Source: Fomes fomentarius (Eukaryota; Basidiomycota; Agaricomycetes; Polyporales; Polyporaceae). From it: a DNA stretch of 64,000 nt. The stretch spans positions 1,327,001 through 1,391,000 of the forward strand of contig JABYQN010000009.1 of assembly GCA_022606135.1 (NCBI GenBank). Reading direction: 5' to 3'. Shown in pieces: positions 46,237 to 59,725 of this stretch; position 1 is the stretch's first letter; each line of letters starts with the position of its first letter. The notes beneath the pieces were generated by a model. It was not told the DNA's origin and ran no database searches. It saw only the letters and a list, made by a program, of their open reading frames with translations. The position numbers and the translations under genes are program-made.

Positions 46237-48964
46237 CTATACGGACACCGTCTCCGGCTTTACTCGCCACATGACCGCGAATGTTGCCACCGCGAGCACC
46301 GCAATGCCGACTGTTGCGGAGAGGTTGTGATATGGGTGCTGCAATGCCACCCCTCCATTAGGGAGTGCAGGAGAGGGGGATGCAGTTGCGGGACTCACAG
46401 GAGCCTTGGGCGGCTGTTGTGCGCGCGCGTCTGTGTTCGCACCAGACGCTATGCTCGCCGCAGTCGAGATCGGCTGGTTGACGACCGACGACTCCGGCGT
46501 TATGGGGAAAGGCATCTTCCGGCGCTCCTGCGCATCACCGCGCTCGGGATCACTGGGTTGTAAGCCCTCCGAGTCGCTTGAATCGTCGACGGACCATGGT
46601 GACCGTCGACGGGGTCCTGAGAACGATGCCTCACTTCCCTCCGCATCGTTGACAGATGAATGGTCTGGAGCGTCATCTATCGGTACCGGCGAGATCGACC
46701 TTGATCGTGTGCGACCTCTCGACGCGCTGACCCGTTTTCTTCGTTGTCTTGGGCGCGTCGACTCCGCCGAAAGACTCCTTGGACTGGGGGGCGTGACGAG
46801 GCCGCCACTGGAGTGCGGCTTTGCGTTACCGTTCAAGTGATTGTGTTGTTGATGTTGGGCCTGAAAGGAGGCCAACGACAAGAGCCCGGACTCGACCTTC
46901 GCAACCGCGTTTGCCACGGTGTTCTCCGTAGCTTGCATTCGACTCTCCCACTCCTCCTTCGCACGGCGCAGACGATCCCGCTCCTCAGACCAGTCCTCGT
47001 GCACACTGCTCCATTTACCCTCGACACTCTTCTTCCACTCTGAGAACATCGCCGTGAGCGACTCACGCTCCTGTTTCCGCGCTTCTTCAACGGCAGCAGC
47101 AGGTACTGACGGTTCCTGAGGCGCGGCCCGAGCGGCTTCCGAAGCCTGCACCAGCTGCTCCGTGACTTCGGCTTGTGACTGGACCTGAGTCTGGGTGACT
47201 TGGACGAGGTTCTCAAGAGAAGCGACCTTGGCCTCGAGAACGGAGATGGTTGATTGCGCGCTGGCATGTTGAGCCTCGAGAGAGCGGGATAGGTCCAACG
47301 CCATCTCAAGCTGCTTCGCGAGTGCATTCAACCGTTCGGTCAGCTCATCAGGGACAGCGGGGGCTGGAGCCGGGGCCGCGGGAGGGGATGAGGGGGATCG
47401 TGGACGGAAATCAGTGACTGACTGCTTGCGGAATTGTTCTTGCTCCTGCTCATCGTCGTCCGCCATTCCCATGCCTGTTGGTTCTGGCGTACGGGGACGA
47501 CCGAGTTCTTCTCTTCGCCGCCGCCGCTCTTCCTCCTCCTCCGCAGCCACTTGCTCTTCATCTTCCTCATCCACACGTTCCAGTTCATGAGGGACGACTG
47601 TTGAGACACTTCTCGCATCGTCGTCGTCAGACGTAAAGTCGTTATCGTCGTCCTGGGGTTCGTTTTGGCGGCGAGAACTGGTGATGCGGAAGAGTTCCAT
47701 CTCCCGTTTCCTCTCCTCCATTGCATCGCGAAGCGAGCTGACTTCCCGCTTGATGGCATCATGCTCCGCGAGCATGCCTTCTAGCGTGCGGACCTTCTCC
47801 ACATGTTCCGCCAACGACCTCTGGGTCTCCTGAAGTTGAGTCTGGAGCTCATTAACCCCCTGTGAGGGTTCGGATTGAGCGCGGTGCTGGGCTTCCTCCT
47901 GAGCGCGTGCTGCTGCCTGAGCTGCCATTACTGGGGGTAATGTGGAAGGATATGGCTGAAGATTCGGCGGCTGCAAGGGGTGGTTGAGATCACGTCAAAG
48001 CGGCGAGCATACAGTCGGGACGTACGAGGTTCCCACCGAGCGTGTCGTGGATCTCTGCGAGACCACTGCTCAAGGAGTGTAGCTCTGCGCCCGTCTCTCG
48101 GCTCTTCTGGAGCTCGCCCTGCAGGCGGCTCAGGATGTGGTCAAACGTAAGACCGCTCTTCCCTGGGACGCGCACATTCCCGCCCATACCACCCATACCC
48201 ACCAAACCCTGTGGCTGGACCGTTAGTCTCCGTTGGGGACCCGCCGCGCCGTTGGAGGTGCCCTGGCCGTTGCCAACGAAGTTAAATGCGCCGTTTCCGG
48301 CTCCAGGCTGGTTTGGCATCGTGCCAATGTAGCTCTGCGTGCCCTGCTGATGCGCCTGTGCCTCGGCGCGTTGCGCGGCCTGCGCGTCGAGCTCCGTCAA
48401 GACGCATACGACGCGTGCGGCCACCTTGTGGTGGACAATCGTCTTGTTGTCCTCACCGACGATGTCGATACCGAATTCCTGGGGAGGATAGCATGAGACA
48501 CGATGCCGACAGCGCGTCACGAGATGGGATTTTTCTCAACATACAACGATATCGTCGGTCTTGAGTTCATACGGCTCGGACTCAAGCCCCTCGGGGCTGA
48601 GCCGCTCACCGTTGATGAAGGTACCATTGGAGCTTTTCACGTCCTTTATGAAGATCTTGATGACGAGTGGTTCGAGTTAGTGCGACGCAGCGTCGGGGGC
48701 CCTGTGGGGCCGTAGAGTGCGTGAAAAGCGCACCTTCCCGCCGTCCTCCCACACCTCTGCATGCTGTCGACTGAGCACCTTGGAATCGAAGAATCCATTG
48801 CGTTCTGCGGGGACGGTCTTCGCATTGGTCTGTCGTCCGATCTTGACGCGCTGGTTGTTGACGAGAGATATATGTTTCGGTACGAAAGAGTCATTAAGCG
48901 GGTACAAGTAGAGCGCAGGGAGGGGCACAGAGACGTGCGGGGTGGAGAAGGGGGCAGGCATCAT
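46237..48964 (-). CDS. FHA-domain, coiled-coil, tail-anchored protein (Far9/Far10-SLMAP type)
   Basis: Four exons (48734-48964, 48545-48655, 48026-48478, 46237-47970) splice in phase 0 to 842 aa. The start at 48964 gives [13 protein letters not shown]. The FHA domain spans roughly residues 20-140, with [10 protein letters not shown], the phospho-peptide contact block SRQHAEVW, and [12 protein letters not shown]. The middle is Gln/Glu-rich coiled coil ([34 protein letters not shown]) with acidic linkers. The C-terminus ends in a single hydrophobic helix ([15 protein letters not shown]) and a short tail, as in tail-anchored proteins. This plan matches yeast Far9 (Vps64)/Far10 and animal SLMAP, which tether the STRIPAK phosphatase complex to ER or nuclear envelope membranes. 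In filamentous fungi STRIPAK controls hyphal fusion and fruiting. Assignment is by architecture and is firm at family level. Confidence 0.85.
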
Positions 48965-51437
48965 GGACGCCGTCGTCAACAACGAGCAGGACGGTTACAG
49001 GAGAGCCTTTGTTTACTGATGTTTGCCGTCTTGACTCTACTACTTACTCCCACGTTACCACGTGGCTCGCATCCTTTAGCGGCACCTTCAATTGGTCTCC
49101 CCTCCCAGGGTTTCCCCGTCATCTGTCTGCCACATGCGCGGGGAGTCCTTTTTCTCCGCCATGAGATCATAGAGAATTGTCCTCAAAGGGAAACACCCGC
49201 GATACTCGCTCCCGATGGCGCACGGATACGCCCACAAAAGGACTTGTCTGACAGAACAACAGAAGTAGTAGCATATCACTCTAACCCCACGATATCAGTC
49301 CTGTCAGCCTCCCCGGGTTCAAGCCAGAAAGATGGCCGGCACCTTCGGTGGGCTGAGTTCCGGATCCGTCCCATGGGAAGAAAGAAGACTGTAGATGATA
49401 TCCACTCATCGCGGATTCTCAGCTGCACTGCTGCACTGCTCCCATTCGCCAGGAGTCCCAATCCTAGACACACTCTGTAAGACGGTCTTCTTCACTATAG
49501 TGTTTGTGTCCGTTTACAACTCCTTTAGTCGGTGATTGTGATCTTCGACAAAGCTATTCTAGGAACATGGTCGCAAGTGCCACGCTGCAGTCACGCCCAT
49601 GACATACTAACTGAGTTATACTACTGCTTGATATGTTTCTCCTCCGCCCCGACACACGTCATTCGAAGTCGAAGCGGAAGAGCTGACTGGCCTCAAGCGT
49701 CGTTGCCGCAGTGTTGGCGTTCCGGATCAATTGGTGGTTGTACCTTCGCGGTATGTGCATTTCCTTTGTGGGATTGTATATGTACTCGCGACCATGCACT
49801 TTCTGACCCTAGAATCAACAGCGCCCTGCCGTGGAGACTGGGTGCGTCCAGGTCCGACATTAGCATGTGGAAGCCGGCAAGTGAGAGGACTTCGGTGCAT
49901 CCGAACTGTTTTACGGGAGGAGACACGACTCAATAACATGACTGCCTAGTAGTGTGCCGTCACACTCAACCCTTGTCGACTCTGGCGCCGGAAAGGGGAC
50001 CATATGAACAGTCCACCTCATTTGTACCATCACTTCGCCGTCACATGCAGAGAGGAGAGTTGGTGGCACAGGCTGGAGACGACCTCAAGTAAGCGTGCGC
50101 AATGTCTCGCAGTCACTGCCACCACACACCCGGACGCCCCACTCAAAATCCACCTAGAAGTTCATGACTTCGGTCCCGCCACTCCGCCCTCTTCTGATAC
50201 AATCTTCAACGACATGCAAATATTAAGCAGATGGTAGTGTACCGCATTCTGCAAGCTCTTTGAGTACCGATATCCTTGTACTCTCCGGGATTTTGCGGGC
50301 CGTTCGTCACAAGCGCCCGGAACGCACAAACCTCCTCAAATGCGCCAGCCTATAAGTTCTCATGCCAACATTCGCTACGCGGGGCCTGGCCAGGCTACTT
50401 ACGTCCGCTCGCTATTCCCTTGCGCTACGCAAAGCCCAGACCATATTACCCGTCACACCGTGCGGTGCCATTGTGGGCGACATGGGCGAGTGATGCGTGG
50501 TTAAAACCGCGCGCACGTTCACTTCTCCTTCGGAAGAAGCAAATCGCAGCACGAGAGTCGTATCACTATCTCGAGCTCGACTCTTTTTTGAATGGTCGTT
50601 TGACACACGTTTGCCCTATTGTACCGATGTCCTGAATTTGCCACGCTCGACGAGTCACGACCTTACTTATCGATCATCTTACCATCCCCGGGCCGTCAAA
50701 AAGGCTTTCCCGAGCATACGCGCAGTTATCGGAGAGATTCGTGCTTGCAGTGCCGAATGGATCACAACCCCGGACTATACACCGTGTGCGCGCAAATCCC
50801 AATACCGATGAATAAAGGGGAGACTGAGGAAGCGGTGTGTTTTATTTACAATCGTCGTTGGGCCATGAGCGTTACATGGGATTGTAACCGAGCGCCGAAT
50901 ATCGTTAGTACCGAGCAGAAGTCTATCCGATTCCATCCATCCGTCCAGAGTGAGTGTCCGAGTCCGTGCGGTGAGAGGTGAAGGGGCAGCGCAGATCCGG
51001 AAGGGGGGAGGGTTAAAGTTTGAGGGAGGGACGAGAGCAACTATGGTACAATAGTGAATACGAGGGGGTAGTTAGCACGGTTGACGAGATGCGTGTTTCC
51101 ACGTCATCTCCCCGTGCGGCGGAACATACTCTTCCAAATAAGCAGGCGGTCTTTCCCTAGACAGTATATTACAGCAAATGGGAATATGCAGACAGAAAGG
51201 TGACAGAGGGCAGAACCGGGCGTAGAATTTTTCGTACACGAATTGCTGAAACCGGGAGCGTGGTATCCTGTGGAGCGCTAACGCTATAGATCGTTCCTGT
51301 GTGGCGAAGCAGTCGACCTGGGCGGAAGTAATGACGGCCGGGGACACATGTCGACGTGTGAAAACCTGCGGGGTAGCGTGTAGGTCACGAGCGCCTCCCG
51401 CAACAAAAGGCAAACAACTAACCATCACTGGCGGCGC
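48965..51437. other. Region without a supported gene
   Basis: Promoter of the FHA gene, then frames on both strands (49.5-51.4 kb) that are short, overlapping and without motifs. The plus frame 50004-50237 (ending TIFNDMQILSRW) looks mildly coding-like but has no partner exons. Confidence 0.4.
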
Positions 51438-52946
51438 TCACTCCCGCGGGCTGTCCTGGAGGTATTTGCGTATCCGCTCACCTTCCACGGGCGACAACGT
51501 CTCCAGGATTGGGGGTTGCGCCTCGTCTTCGGCTCGCGACGCCACGCGGAACCATAGGCAGTCGACGTCATACATTAACTCGTTACTGTCGTGCCAGCCC
51601 ACGCCGACGTAGGTGAGCGTCTTGATCGTCCGCGTGAGCGAGCGGGCGATATTCGCAAACCGCGTGCGTACTTCCGGCGTTGGGGTGCCTGCGCCGGCGA
51701 ACGCGATACAGAGGCCATTCAGTGAGGTCGTCCGCATGATCTCAAGGTTTCGCTCCTTTACGGAAGATCAGATGAAGCCCGATTGACGCGAAGATACAGA
51801 CAACGGAACACGCACAACCCAATCCTCAAAAGTTTGCATTTGCATGCTCGAGCGCCCGACGCCATCGTTCAGGATGAGCTCCATGTAACGCAAGGACGGC
51901 ATCGAGCTCTTCATGCGCTCCAGCATCGAGTCTGAGACGGTGTGCGAGATGGTGCAGGAGAACACGACCGGGTGCGTCTTCTCTATGAGCCGTAGCGTCT
52001 TGATGTCGTTCTGGGGGCCGTGCTTCGCGCCAATGGGGTATTGAATTTGGAGCCGACGTACCGGCGAGGGGAACGAGGGGATAGGGGCGCTCGTCTCGAG
52101 ATAGTCTAGCTCAGACCAACAGACGGCCGGACCCGTCTCCTGCTTAACAGAGAATTCCAGGAAGAAGGTGAGCCGGCGCAGGTTGGGGAAGGCGTGCGCA
52201 AGCTCTGAAATCTTGGCGATGCGCCCACCGATATCGAGGGTATGGACGTTGGGCCATGCGTGACGGTCGATGACGCTCTCAAGCATGCAGCCGCACTCCC
52301 AGAGCTTGAGGTGTTGTAATGAATTCACGTACGGGCCAAAGGGGGTAATATCGCCCTGGGGACGCGGACCATCCTTCCACAAGCCGTTCTCGATAACAGC
52401 AGGTCTGCTCTGGAGCTGAGACATGGCCTTGAGGGACGAGTTGCCAATGTAGTAGAGGGAGAGCTCCTTGAGGGTAGGGAGCTTTGCAAGGGCCTCGTAG
52501 ACAGCGGGATGGGACTGGAAGAGGGGCTCTGCGTCGCGGATTTGGACAATGCGGAGATTGGTAGCCTGAAGAAGGAGTTGGGAGAGGATGTCCGCGGGAG
52601 AGAAGTCGGCGCCCCATCCGCTGCGGCCCCCACCGGTGGTTGGACGGGCGAAAGCACCGTCAAGAAGACGGAGGGCCCTGAGGTACTTCATGCGGGGATG
52701 GGGGACTGCGAGCATGAAGTTGCAGAACTTTTCGAGACGTTGAGGGCCGTCGTCTTCGCCTGGGTCGCCAATGGAGACGTCGGCGAGGATGCGGGGCATG
52801 GTGAAGTCGTAGGCATCCTTGCAGGTTCGGGCAAGGTGGAGTGCGTCGGGGACGGGGCAGAAGTAGGAGATGGCAGAGAGAACGTCGCGGTTGAGGCTGA
52901 GGAAGCGGATACGGCGAAAGGGGGTGGGGTGGGGCATGTCTGGCAT
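51438..52946 (-). CDS. F-box-like protein with leucine-rich repeat region
   Basis: The start at 52946 gives MPDMPHPTPFRRIRFLSLNRDVLSAISYF. The first about 50 residues follow an F-box-like pattern (LNRDVLSAISYF..VPDALHLARTCKDAYDFTMP). The rest has irregular leucine-rich repeats (LPTLKELSLYYIG, LQHLKLWECGC, WPNVHTLDIGG, FPNLRRLTFFLE, MPSLRYMELIL). A 42-nt intron (51756-51797) joins VVRVPLS to ERNLEIMRTTSLNGLCIAF in phase 0 and gives 488 aa ending YLQDSPRE. Such proteins are highly expanded in agaricomycetes and are taken to be SCF ubiquitin-ligase substrate adaptors; the substrate is unknown. The frame stays open upstream to 53396, but that part is Arg/Pro-rich and lacks domain features, so the inner ATG was chosen. 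Confidence 0.75.
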
Positions 52947-55900
52947 AGTGTACGCTTGCTCGCGGCGGGGGTGGAAGAGGGAGGAGCGGGTGGTGAGGTG
53001 GGACTCACCGATAGGGAATTTTAGAGGCGGATATGAGGCATGGAGGAGGTAGACGACGTTTATGATTGCTGGGGGCTCTGGGTTGGTAGCGCAGAGAGGA
53101 GGAAAGGGGATGGTGCAGCGGGGGTCGTGCATGAATATAGTATGATTTGGATCCGGTTGACGTTGGCAGGAGTGATCGGGCGCGGATTGGTCGTAAAAAT
53201 GGTTCAAGCTGAGCATCTTTCGGGACGATCGGGACAAGACGTGGATCGACCGCGCGTGTAGATGGAGATGCCAGCCAGATGCGCAGCGGACGACGACTCC
53301 TCTTCGCCCGCCTCCTCTTCTTTTCCACGCTCGCCTGCTTCGAATCCCCCGGCTCTGTACGCGAGAGAACCACCCGCTCTTCTCCAGTCTACTCAACGCC
53401 CGTCATAGAACACACAAACACACAGACAACCCGCCCGCCCTCAGCCTCCTGCCACCACACCATTCCCCCCATTCCAACACTCTGGTACACTGATCGCGCC
53501 TAGCGCCGCCTTTCTGATTGCGTTTGCGCGGCTCCCAACAAATGCATCATCGTTTCCTCTCTAAATCCTTCTTCCAGCTTCCGTCTCACACAACCGAGAT
53601 GAGCTGGCCAGGCCCGCCGTTCTCCTGGATCCAGCCGCCCTTCCATCTGGTTGCACTTTGCCCACAGCAGCCCAGGGGTGAAGGATGTGGCCCCATTCGT
53701 CGATCACGCCCAGCTCAGGCTAAAACACACAGGAGCATTAATAATCACAACCACTGTTTCCGGCGTTTGCCGTTCCAGGCCAGGATCCAACCTTGAATGC
53801 ACAAGTTCCTGGCGAATTCTGCGGGTGCAGTCCTCTGGTAGTCCTCGTCGCACCCTCTAGGAAAGAAAAGGACAGCCAGGGGACGTCGCTGCGAGGCACC
53901 CAACGGGGCGCCGAACAAGCTCAGGCGCACACGCTCGTTGTCCTCGTGCATCCTTCCTATGGTTCCTCCCCAGCCACATTCGTCCTCCAGGGTCTCGCGA
54001 CGACGCCCCGATGCCCGCCCGTGCTATCAGTCTTTGACAGCGTCTTGTCGCCCACCACTCGGGCAAGCTCCATGCCAGGATCCGCTCCCGTTACACGCCA
54101 CATACAGTGCTTCGAGCGAACTGTCCTTCACACATAATTCCTCTGCCTTCTGCCTTCTAGCAGCAAGTCCACTGCCCCCGCTCACCGCACTTTCTGCGAT
54201 TATCCCGGCCTCTACACTCGCCTACCGCGCTAGCTGAGTCGCCGTATGTTCATGTTCTGCGCCTTCATATCCGGCGTAGCATATTAGACCGGGGGTACTT
54301 ATTGGATCATGCCCGTGCGCCACGCACGAAGTGAACGTGACTATAACTGCGAGTGGGATGCATGAGGTCTCTGCCAACGCCGCCCAAGTTCAAGTCCAGC
54401 GACGCTGCTCTATATCAGCCCATCACTCTCTATGCCCAGACGAGCATCGGAATTCGGTTCTCCATCCGCCTCAGCGCTCGTCCTGTTCCCTCAGCTGCTT
54501 TGAGTCTCACCTCCGCCCTCCGCCGTTGCTTGGCCTTTGCTCTGCCAGCCCAGCCCATTTGCCGGACGCAAGGATGCACGTAATCTAACCAACCGCAAGC
54601 ACCCGTTGACCACCACGGAGGAGTCCGAACCCAGCTTTGGCCAATTTCGAGGATACCTCCCGCTAGCCGTTTGCCCCAGTGAGCTCGACACACCAGCCAG
54701 TCTTAGGAGTGTTCTGTCGCAGGTGAGTGTGTCACTTGCCTATGCACGATACCTCTACTTCGCCCCGTGTATATATACACATCCAATGGTTGCCAGAGCG
54801 TATGCGTGTGCCCATCGCGCGCCAGTCCACAAACGATCCAGCATTTGTGTTTCCCGTTTCGCTCGATCGTCGGCTCTATGTCCGTCTAGCAAAACGTTCA
54901 GAAGCACTTCCAGTCGTCTCTTTGGACAGCGGTCCCTACCGTATTTGCCCCGACGACCTCGTGTCGGTGGCGATTCACGTCTCGCCCATCGAACACCGTG
55001 ACGATCTCTCGACATTGTGTTTGAGGCTGTCGACCTGCTGTCGACGTTGCCTGCTTCTCCGGCGAATGCATCCTTGTGTGGTCGCCTGTCCCTTGGAACG
55101 GGGTCGATTGTCGCCGTTGTGCCTGTGCGTGGTTGTCTCCGTAAAATCCCGTCCTCACGACGCATGCCCCTGTGTCTACCTATCGTTATCGTACTACCAT
55201 TCTCCAACCGAGCAGAACGCGCAACGTGAGTGACACCATAATTTCAACGTCTACTTAGAGCCTCACCCGGACGTCTGCGGCTGGCCACCGAAGCGCGTCC
55301 CTGAAACCTCCACTCAGAATGCGTTGTCCGACTGCCAAGGCAGAAGACGCGTTGAACAGACCGCCACGGTCGACACAAACGTCGACAACGCTCGCAGCTT
55401 CAAGCCGGGGCGTCAATAAGTTACGTGCCCAGGTACGCAGCAGGTGGACTCGAGCACGTTGTTGGACACCTCCGGGCTGCCCGGCGACCGTTGCACTTGG
55501 GGGTCAGCTTCACATGGCAAACCACACACACAACCACAACCACAGTACTCACACTGCTCGGTCGGCGCCTCTATACATATCTCGCCTGTTCACAGTGCCT
55601 CCAGACTCCAGAGCGAAGCCCACACTTTGTTCCCGGCACCGTCGTCTGAGTCGCAGGTTGCCACTCAGGCTCGAGCGCACCCCCGCTGCCCGCACTGCGC
55701 AGTCAGAAGGCTGAGGCACCCGCACAGCCGGTGAAGGTGCCAGTGAAGATGATGACCGGGTGCACGGGTGCACGGGTGCACGGGTGGGCGTTCGGCCCCA
55801 CTCCCCCGTGGAAATCGGAAGCCTTGAGCGCGCAGCGCCACGAGCGCCCGACTGCAGGTCTTGCCGGATATGGCATGTTTAGCATCGTCTCATCGCCGGA

Positions 55901-56302
55901 TTGCGTGCAGATTGGGGGCGCATTACAGCATCCCGATAAACGACCCTGTCACTGTTCACTCGCTGCCGGAGAATGGAAGGCACTGTCGGACTTACGTACC
56001 ATATTATCGTGAGTGCGAACGAATGACGATTTACTCAATTGCGTGTGGCGAGGCCTGGTCCTCCATATGATAAGTAGTACGCAACAGTGCGCAAAATGAA
56101 GTGGACTGCCAGTTCTTCGATAAACGGATTGTTACCCACCCTGCCCGTGCAGGCCTGCAGGACCCGGGAGTACGTACATAAGCGTAGGTGGAATCGCGCT
56201 CGGGGGATAGAGCACGACATCCTTCATCAAGGCACCCCGTTCCCTCATCTCAACGTCCACCAACGTTAACTTACGAATCTTAGACTAGACGGTACCGTCG
56301 AC
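52947..56302. other. Long region without a supported gene
   Basis: Immediately upstream is the F-box gene promoter. From 53.5 to 55.7 kb there are Ser/Pro/Cys-rich frames on both strands, none with domain motifs or consistent exon chains. A three-copy 9-bp repeat lies at 55758-55786. The last part is the promoter of the glutamine-synthetase-like gene. Confidence 0.4.
55758..55786 (+). repeat. Short tandem repeat (GGGTGCACG, three copies)
   Basis: Three perfect 9-bp units in a row followed by a partial unit (GGGTG). Confidence 0.8.
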
Positions 56303-58552
56303 ATGGCTCCAGACGCATACGGTGTCCTGTATCACACTGCCGGGAGCAGCACATCGCGCGCACACCCCTCAAACAGCCCGAGCCTGGACGACCTCCTAAC
56401 GCCCTCGGTGGCGTTCGTGCGCATCCAATGGATCGACCTGATCAACACGATCCGCTACCGCGTCCTGCCCGCATCGTACTTTCGCCGCCTCCTCTCCGAC
56501 CCGTCCTCGCGCCCAGGCATCGGCCTCACCAAGGCGTCGCTCGGCCTCGCCGGGCTGGCGACCGCGCCCGGCTTCGGCGCCGTCGGCGAGTATCTGTACG
56601 TGCCCGACCTCGCGAGCTGGCGCGTGTGCACGTACGCGCCCGGGCATGCGGCCGTTATGGGCTGGTTCCAGGTGAAGACACCCAGTCCGCAGACGGGCCT
56701 TGCGGTGCCGTTGTGCCCGCGTTCTATCTTGGACAGGATCGTCAGGTGAGGGTTGCGAATTCCACTTGGTGTTATTACCGCCATGCATGTCACTTGGAGG
56801 ACTACGGAGGATCGCGAGCGTTACATATGCGTGCACTATGACCCGGGTAGGGCGCCCGTCGACGTCCCTGCCCATGTCCTTGTCAACGTCTGCGTCTGCT
56901 AAAAAGCATCGCCTGCGCGCTATCGAGGTCGCGTGTCATCGTCGTCTCTCCTAGCAGCATTCTAGCCTACTAGAGCATCTCTAGCTCCGGCCAACCTTTG
57001 CCTCGAATACGTCGCGCATGCCCATCGTACTAGTACTGACACAACTCAAACCGCCAGGGAAGCATACGACAAGGCCGGGGTATCCTTCCTGGTCGGCGTC
57101 GAGTCCGAGTTCATCCTCCTCAGCGCGACCGCGCCCGAGCCCGTGTGCGTGAACCACGCCGACTGGTCCTGCGCCGCAAAGACGCGCACGGGCAGCGTCG
57201 AGGCGCGCGTGCTCGAGGAGATCGCGCAGTGCCTGCTCGCCGCCGGGGTCGAGCTCCAGATGTACCACGCAGAGGCCGCGCCAGGCCAGGTGAGAGTTGC
57301 TCTCCCTCTTTTTTGTGTCGCCGGATTTCGCGGGTTCGGGGCTGTCTTGTGCCCTGGCCAGGAGCGGAAATCAGAGATCGGAACTTTCTAGCCCCCTGAG
57401 CCTCCACTGTCCAGTGGCGCAGCTTTTCGCGTTAACCATTTGGTTTGCGAGTCGATTCATCCTTCTTCTCTCCCTAGACCCGGATCCTGGCTCTGGCTCT
57501 GGCGCTGACTGACTTTACATCTGATTTCTGCGCATGCTCCGAACCCGTCTCTGGCTCGAGACGTTAGTATGAGGTCATCACCGGCCCTCTGGCGCCCCTC
57601 GAGGCTGCCGATGCGCTCGTGTTCACCCGGGAGACGATTTACAACATCGCGCACAAGCACGGGCTCAAGGCGACGTTCTCGCCCCGGCTGCACACGGACT
57701 CATGTGAGTCCGCTCATCCACCCTTCTCTCCCATTCAAGAAAGCAGAGCAACTCATCATATACCCGCTCTTTCCATTCCTGATTCTCCCCGCCCGCTTCT
57801 CCCCACCGCACCCACCGTCCCGGTCCAGGCGGCAGCGGCGCACACACGCACATCTCCGTGCACGGCGGGCGCACCTGGCAGTCACCCCGCACGGCGGACG
57901 CCCACCGCGCGCCTCACCTCACCCCCGCCGAACGCTCCTTCCTCTCCGGCCTCCTCGCGCACTTGCCCGCCCTCTGCGCCCTGACGCTGCCTACCGCCGC
58001 GTCTTACGCGCGCATGCTCGACGGCATCTGGGCCGGGGGCACGTACGCCAGCTGGGGCACGTACAACCGCGAGGCGCCCGTACGGGTGTGCGGCCCGGAG
58101 GGGCACCGGCACTTTGAAGTCAAGTGCGTGGACGGGACGGCGACGCCGCATTTGGCGATCGCGGGCTTGCTTGCGGTGGGCGCGAAGGGCGTTGTGGACG
58201 GGCTGCTGCTGGAGGCGGGAGATGCGCAGAAGCCGGTGGCTGAGATGGACGAGAGGGAGAGAAGGGAGGTTGGGTTGGAGGAGGGAAAGGTGAGGAAGCT
58301 CCCACGGACGATTGCGGACGCGAGGAGGTTGTTGGGGGACGACGAGGTGTTGAGAGGCGTGCTTGGAGCGGAGTTTGTCGAGAAGTACCTGGGTGTGAAC
58401 GAGGTGAGTCGGACTGGTGGAGCCATTTTGTTGCTGTCTCAACAAGTTGGAGTTGGCACTGAAACTTGATCCCGCAAATACAGACGTTAGAGAAGTTCTT
58501 GACGGGCGAAGACGAGCAGGAGACCGTCAGGAAACTCGTCGAGTACTATTGA
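56303..58552 (+). CDS. Glutamine synthetase family protein (FluG-like GS domain)
   Basis: Five exons (56303-56745, 57058-57289, 57568-57703, 57829-58403, 58484-58552) splice in consistent phase to 484 aa. The start MAPDAYGVLYHTAGS leads into VAFVRIQWIDLINTIRYRVLP, the N-terminal beta-grasp with the D-x-x-N-x-x-R pattern of GS-I/FluG-like enzymes. Then come VGVESEFILL, the metal-ligand segment MYHAEAAPGQYEV around residue 220, GGSGAHTHISV (ATP/metal site), and YNREAPVRVCGPE with the substrate-binding arginines. Family members ligate an amine to a glutamate gamma-carboxyl using ATP: glutamine synthesis or, in several fungal and bacterial relatives, gamma-glutamyl-polyamine formation. This type is distinct from the housekeeping eukaryotic GS-II, so a catabolic or specialised role is more likely. 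All catalytic blocks are kept. The amidohydrolase half of Aspergillus FluG is absent. Confidence 0.88.
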
Positions 58553-59725
58553 CCGACCTGCCTTGCTGTAAACGCTCCTTTCTCTCGTCGAGAGAGTCCA
58601 TGTAGATCACACGTTCAACCGCTCAGCACTCAGATTCTGAGGGAGCTCTCATGTCCTCCGACTCTCCGCTGACGTCCCCTTCGCCCCCGTTGCATCCAAA
58701 GAGCAACCCCGCTTTCCGATGATGCATGGTGCACCATGCATCGGCCTATAACGCGCATGGCATATGCATAGCTCGCCCAAATTAGTACGCAAACAGTCGA
58801 ACACGGAGCCCCGAGACCTGGTCCTGGAGACCGGCGAGTATCACTGGCAGCATCCCGCACGGTGTCAATGTAGCAGCGTGTTCTTTGTGCCCCTTTGCAC
58901 GATCCCATCTGCAGAAACGTGGCTCCATACCCCGCTCGCCGTTGTAACTCGTACCCGACCATGCGGGGTAGTACACTCGGAGACCACAGAAACGCCATAT
59001 CGGGCTGCGACGGTCCCGAACTTGAATTCGAAATCTCGATCGACTGTTGAGGGTGTGGGTCGGGGCATGCTGTATGCGCAGCACGTTTGTCTATCTTTGG
59101 AGCAAGATCTAGAATTTGGCAGCTCATCAATCATTGCTAGTCACATTGAGGTAACACGTTCGCCCTTCCGAAAACACTGTGGTTCATTTCTGTCCGGTCT
59201 CATTTCTGCCACGGCGTGCGACGTCGGCGATTATCCGGAACCGAGGACGCAACGGGACACACCAGCACAAATAGCACATATCATTCGCTGTTAACATCCA
59301 TGACATCCTATCATCACTCACGCTGCTGCGGGCGCACAGTGTTGGTACGAAGCAGGTAGATAGCTTTAAATAGCATTAGGTTTGCGGACTCGGAGCAACT
59401 GTACAAGTGCATTGGGGATGTCATGTTCGATTTCATCGCTGTTGCTGAAAAAAGGTGTCAGCTGGTATATACTGCCAGTCGCAGACTCAGACTCAGAGGG
59501 GCTCTTGGACGCACTACTATCGCGACCGAGCAAAAATTGACGTGAAAGTCAATCATCATTGGGGAGTTGCTAAGTAAAGGACGCTGTCTCGGATGCATAG
59601 TTACAACATACAAAAAACAACGCATCCATTGCACAGGGAGGCCCGGGCGCCGGGCTCGAAGCGCATGCGGTACAGTATCGAGGCCGGCGTCGCCTCGACT
59701 CAGAGTTCTAGGATACATGCGCCGC
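58553..59725. other. Intergenic region between convergent genes
   Basis: 3' flanks of the GS-like gene and of the minus-strand DUF6533 gene. The 58764-59294 plus frame overlaps minus frames and has no motif. Confidence 0.45.

Noticed and set aside
46406..47119. Plus-strand frames opposite the FHA gene
   Set aside because: Antisense shadows of the long coiled-coil exon; no motifs.
53005..53396. N-terminal extension of the F-box gene to 53396
   Set aside because: In-frame but Arg/Pro-rich and without features. The ATG at 52946 is directly before the F-box-like region and gives a usual length.
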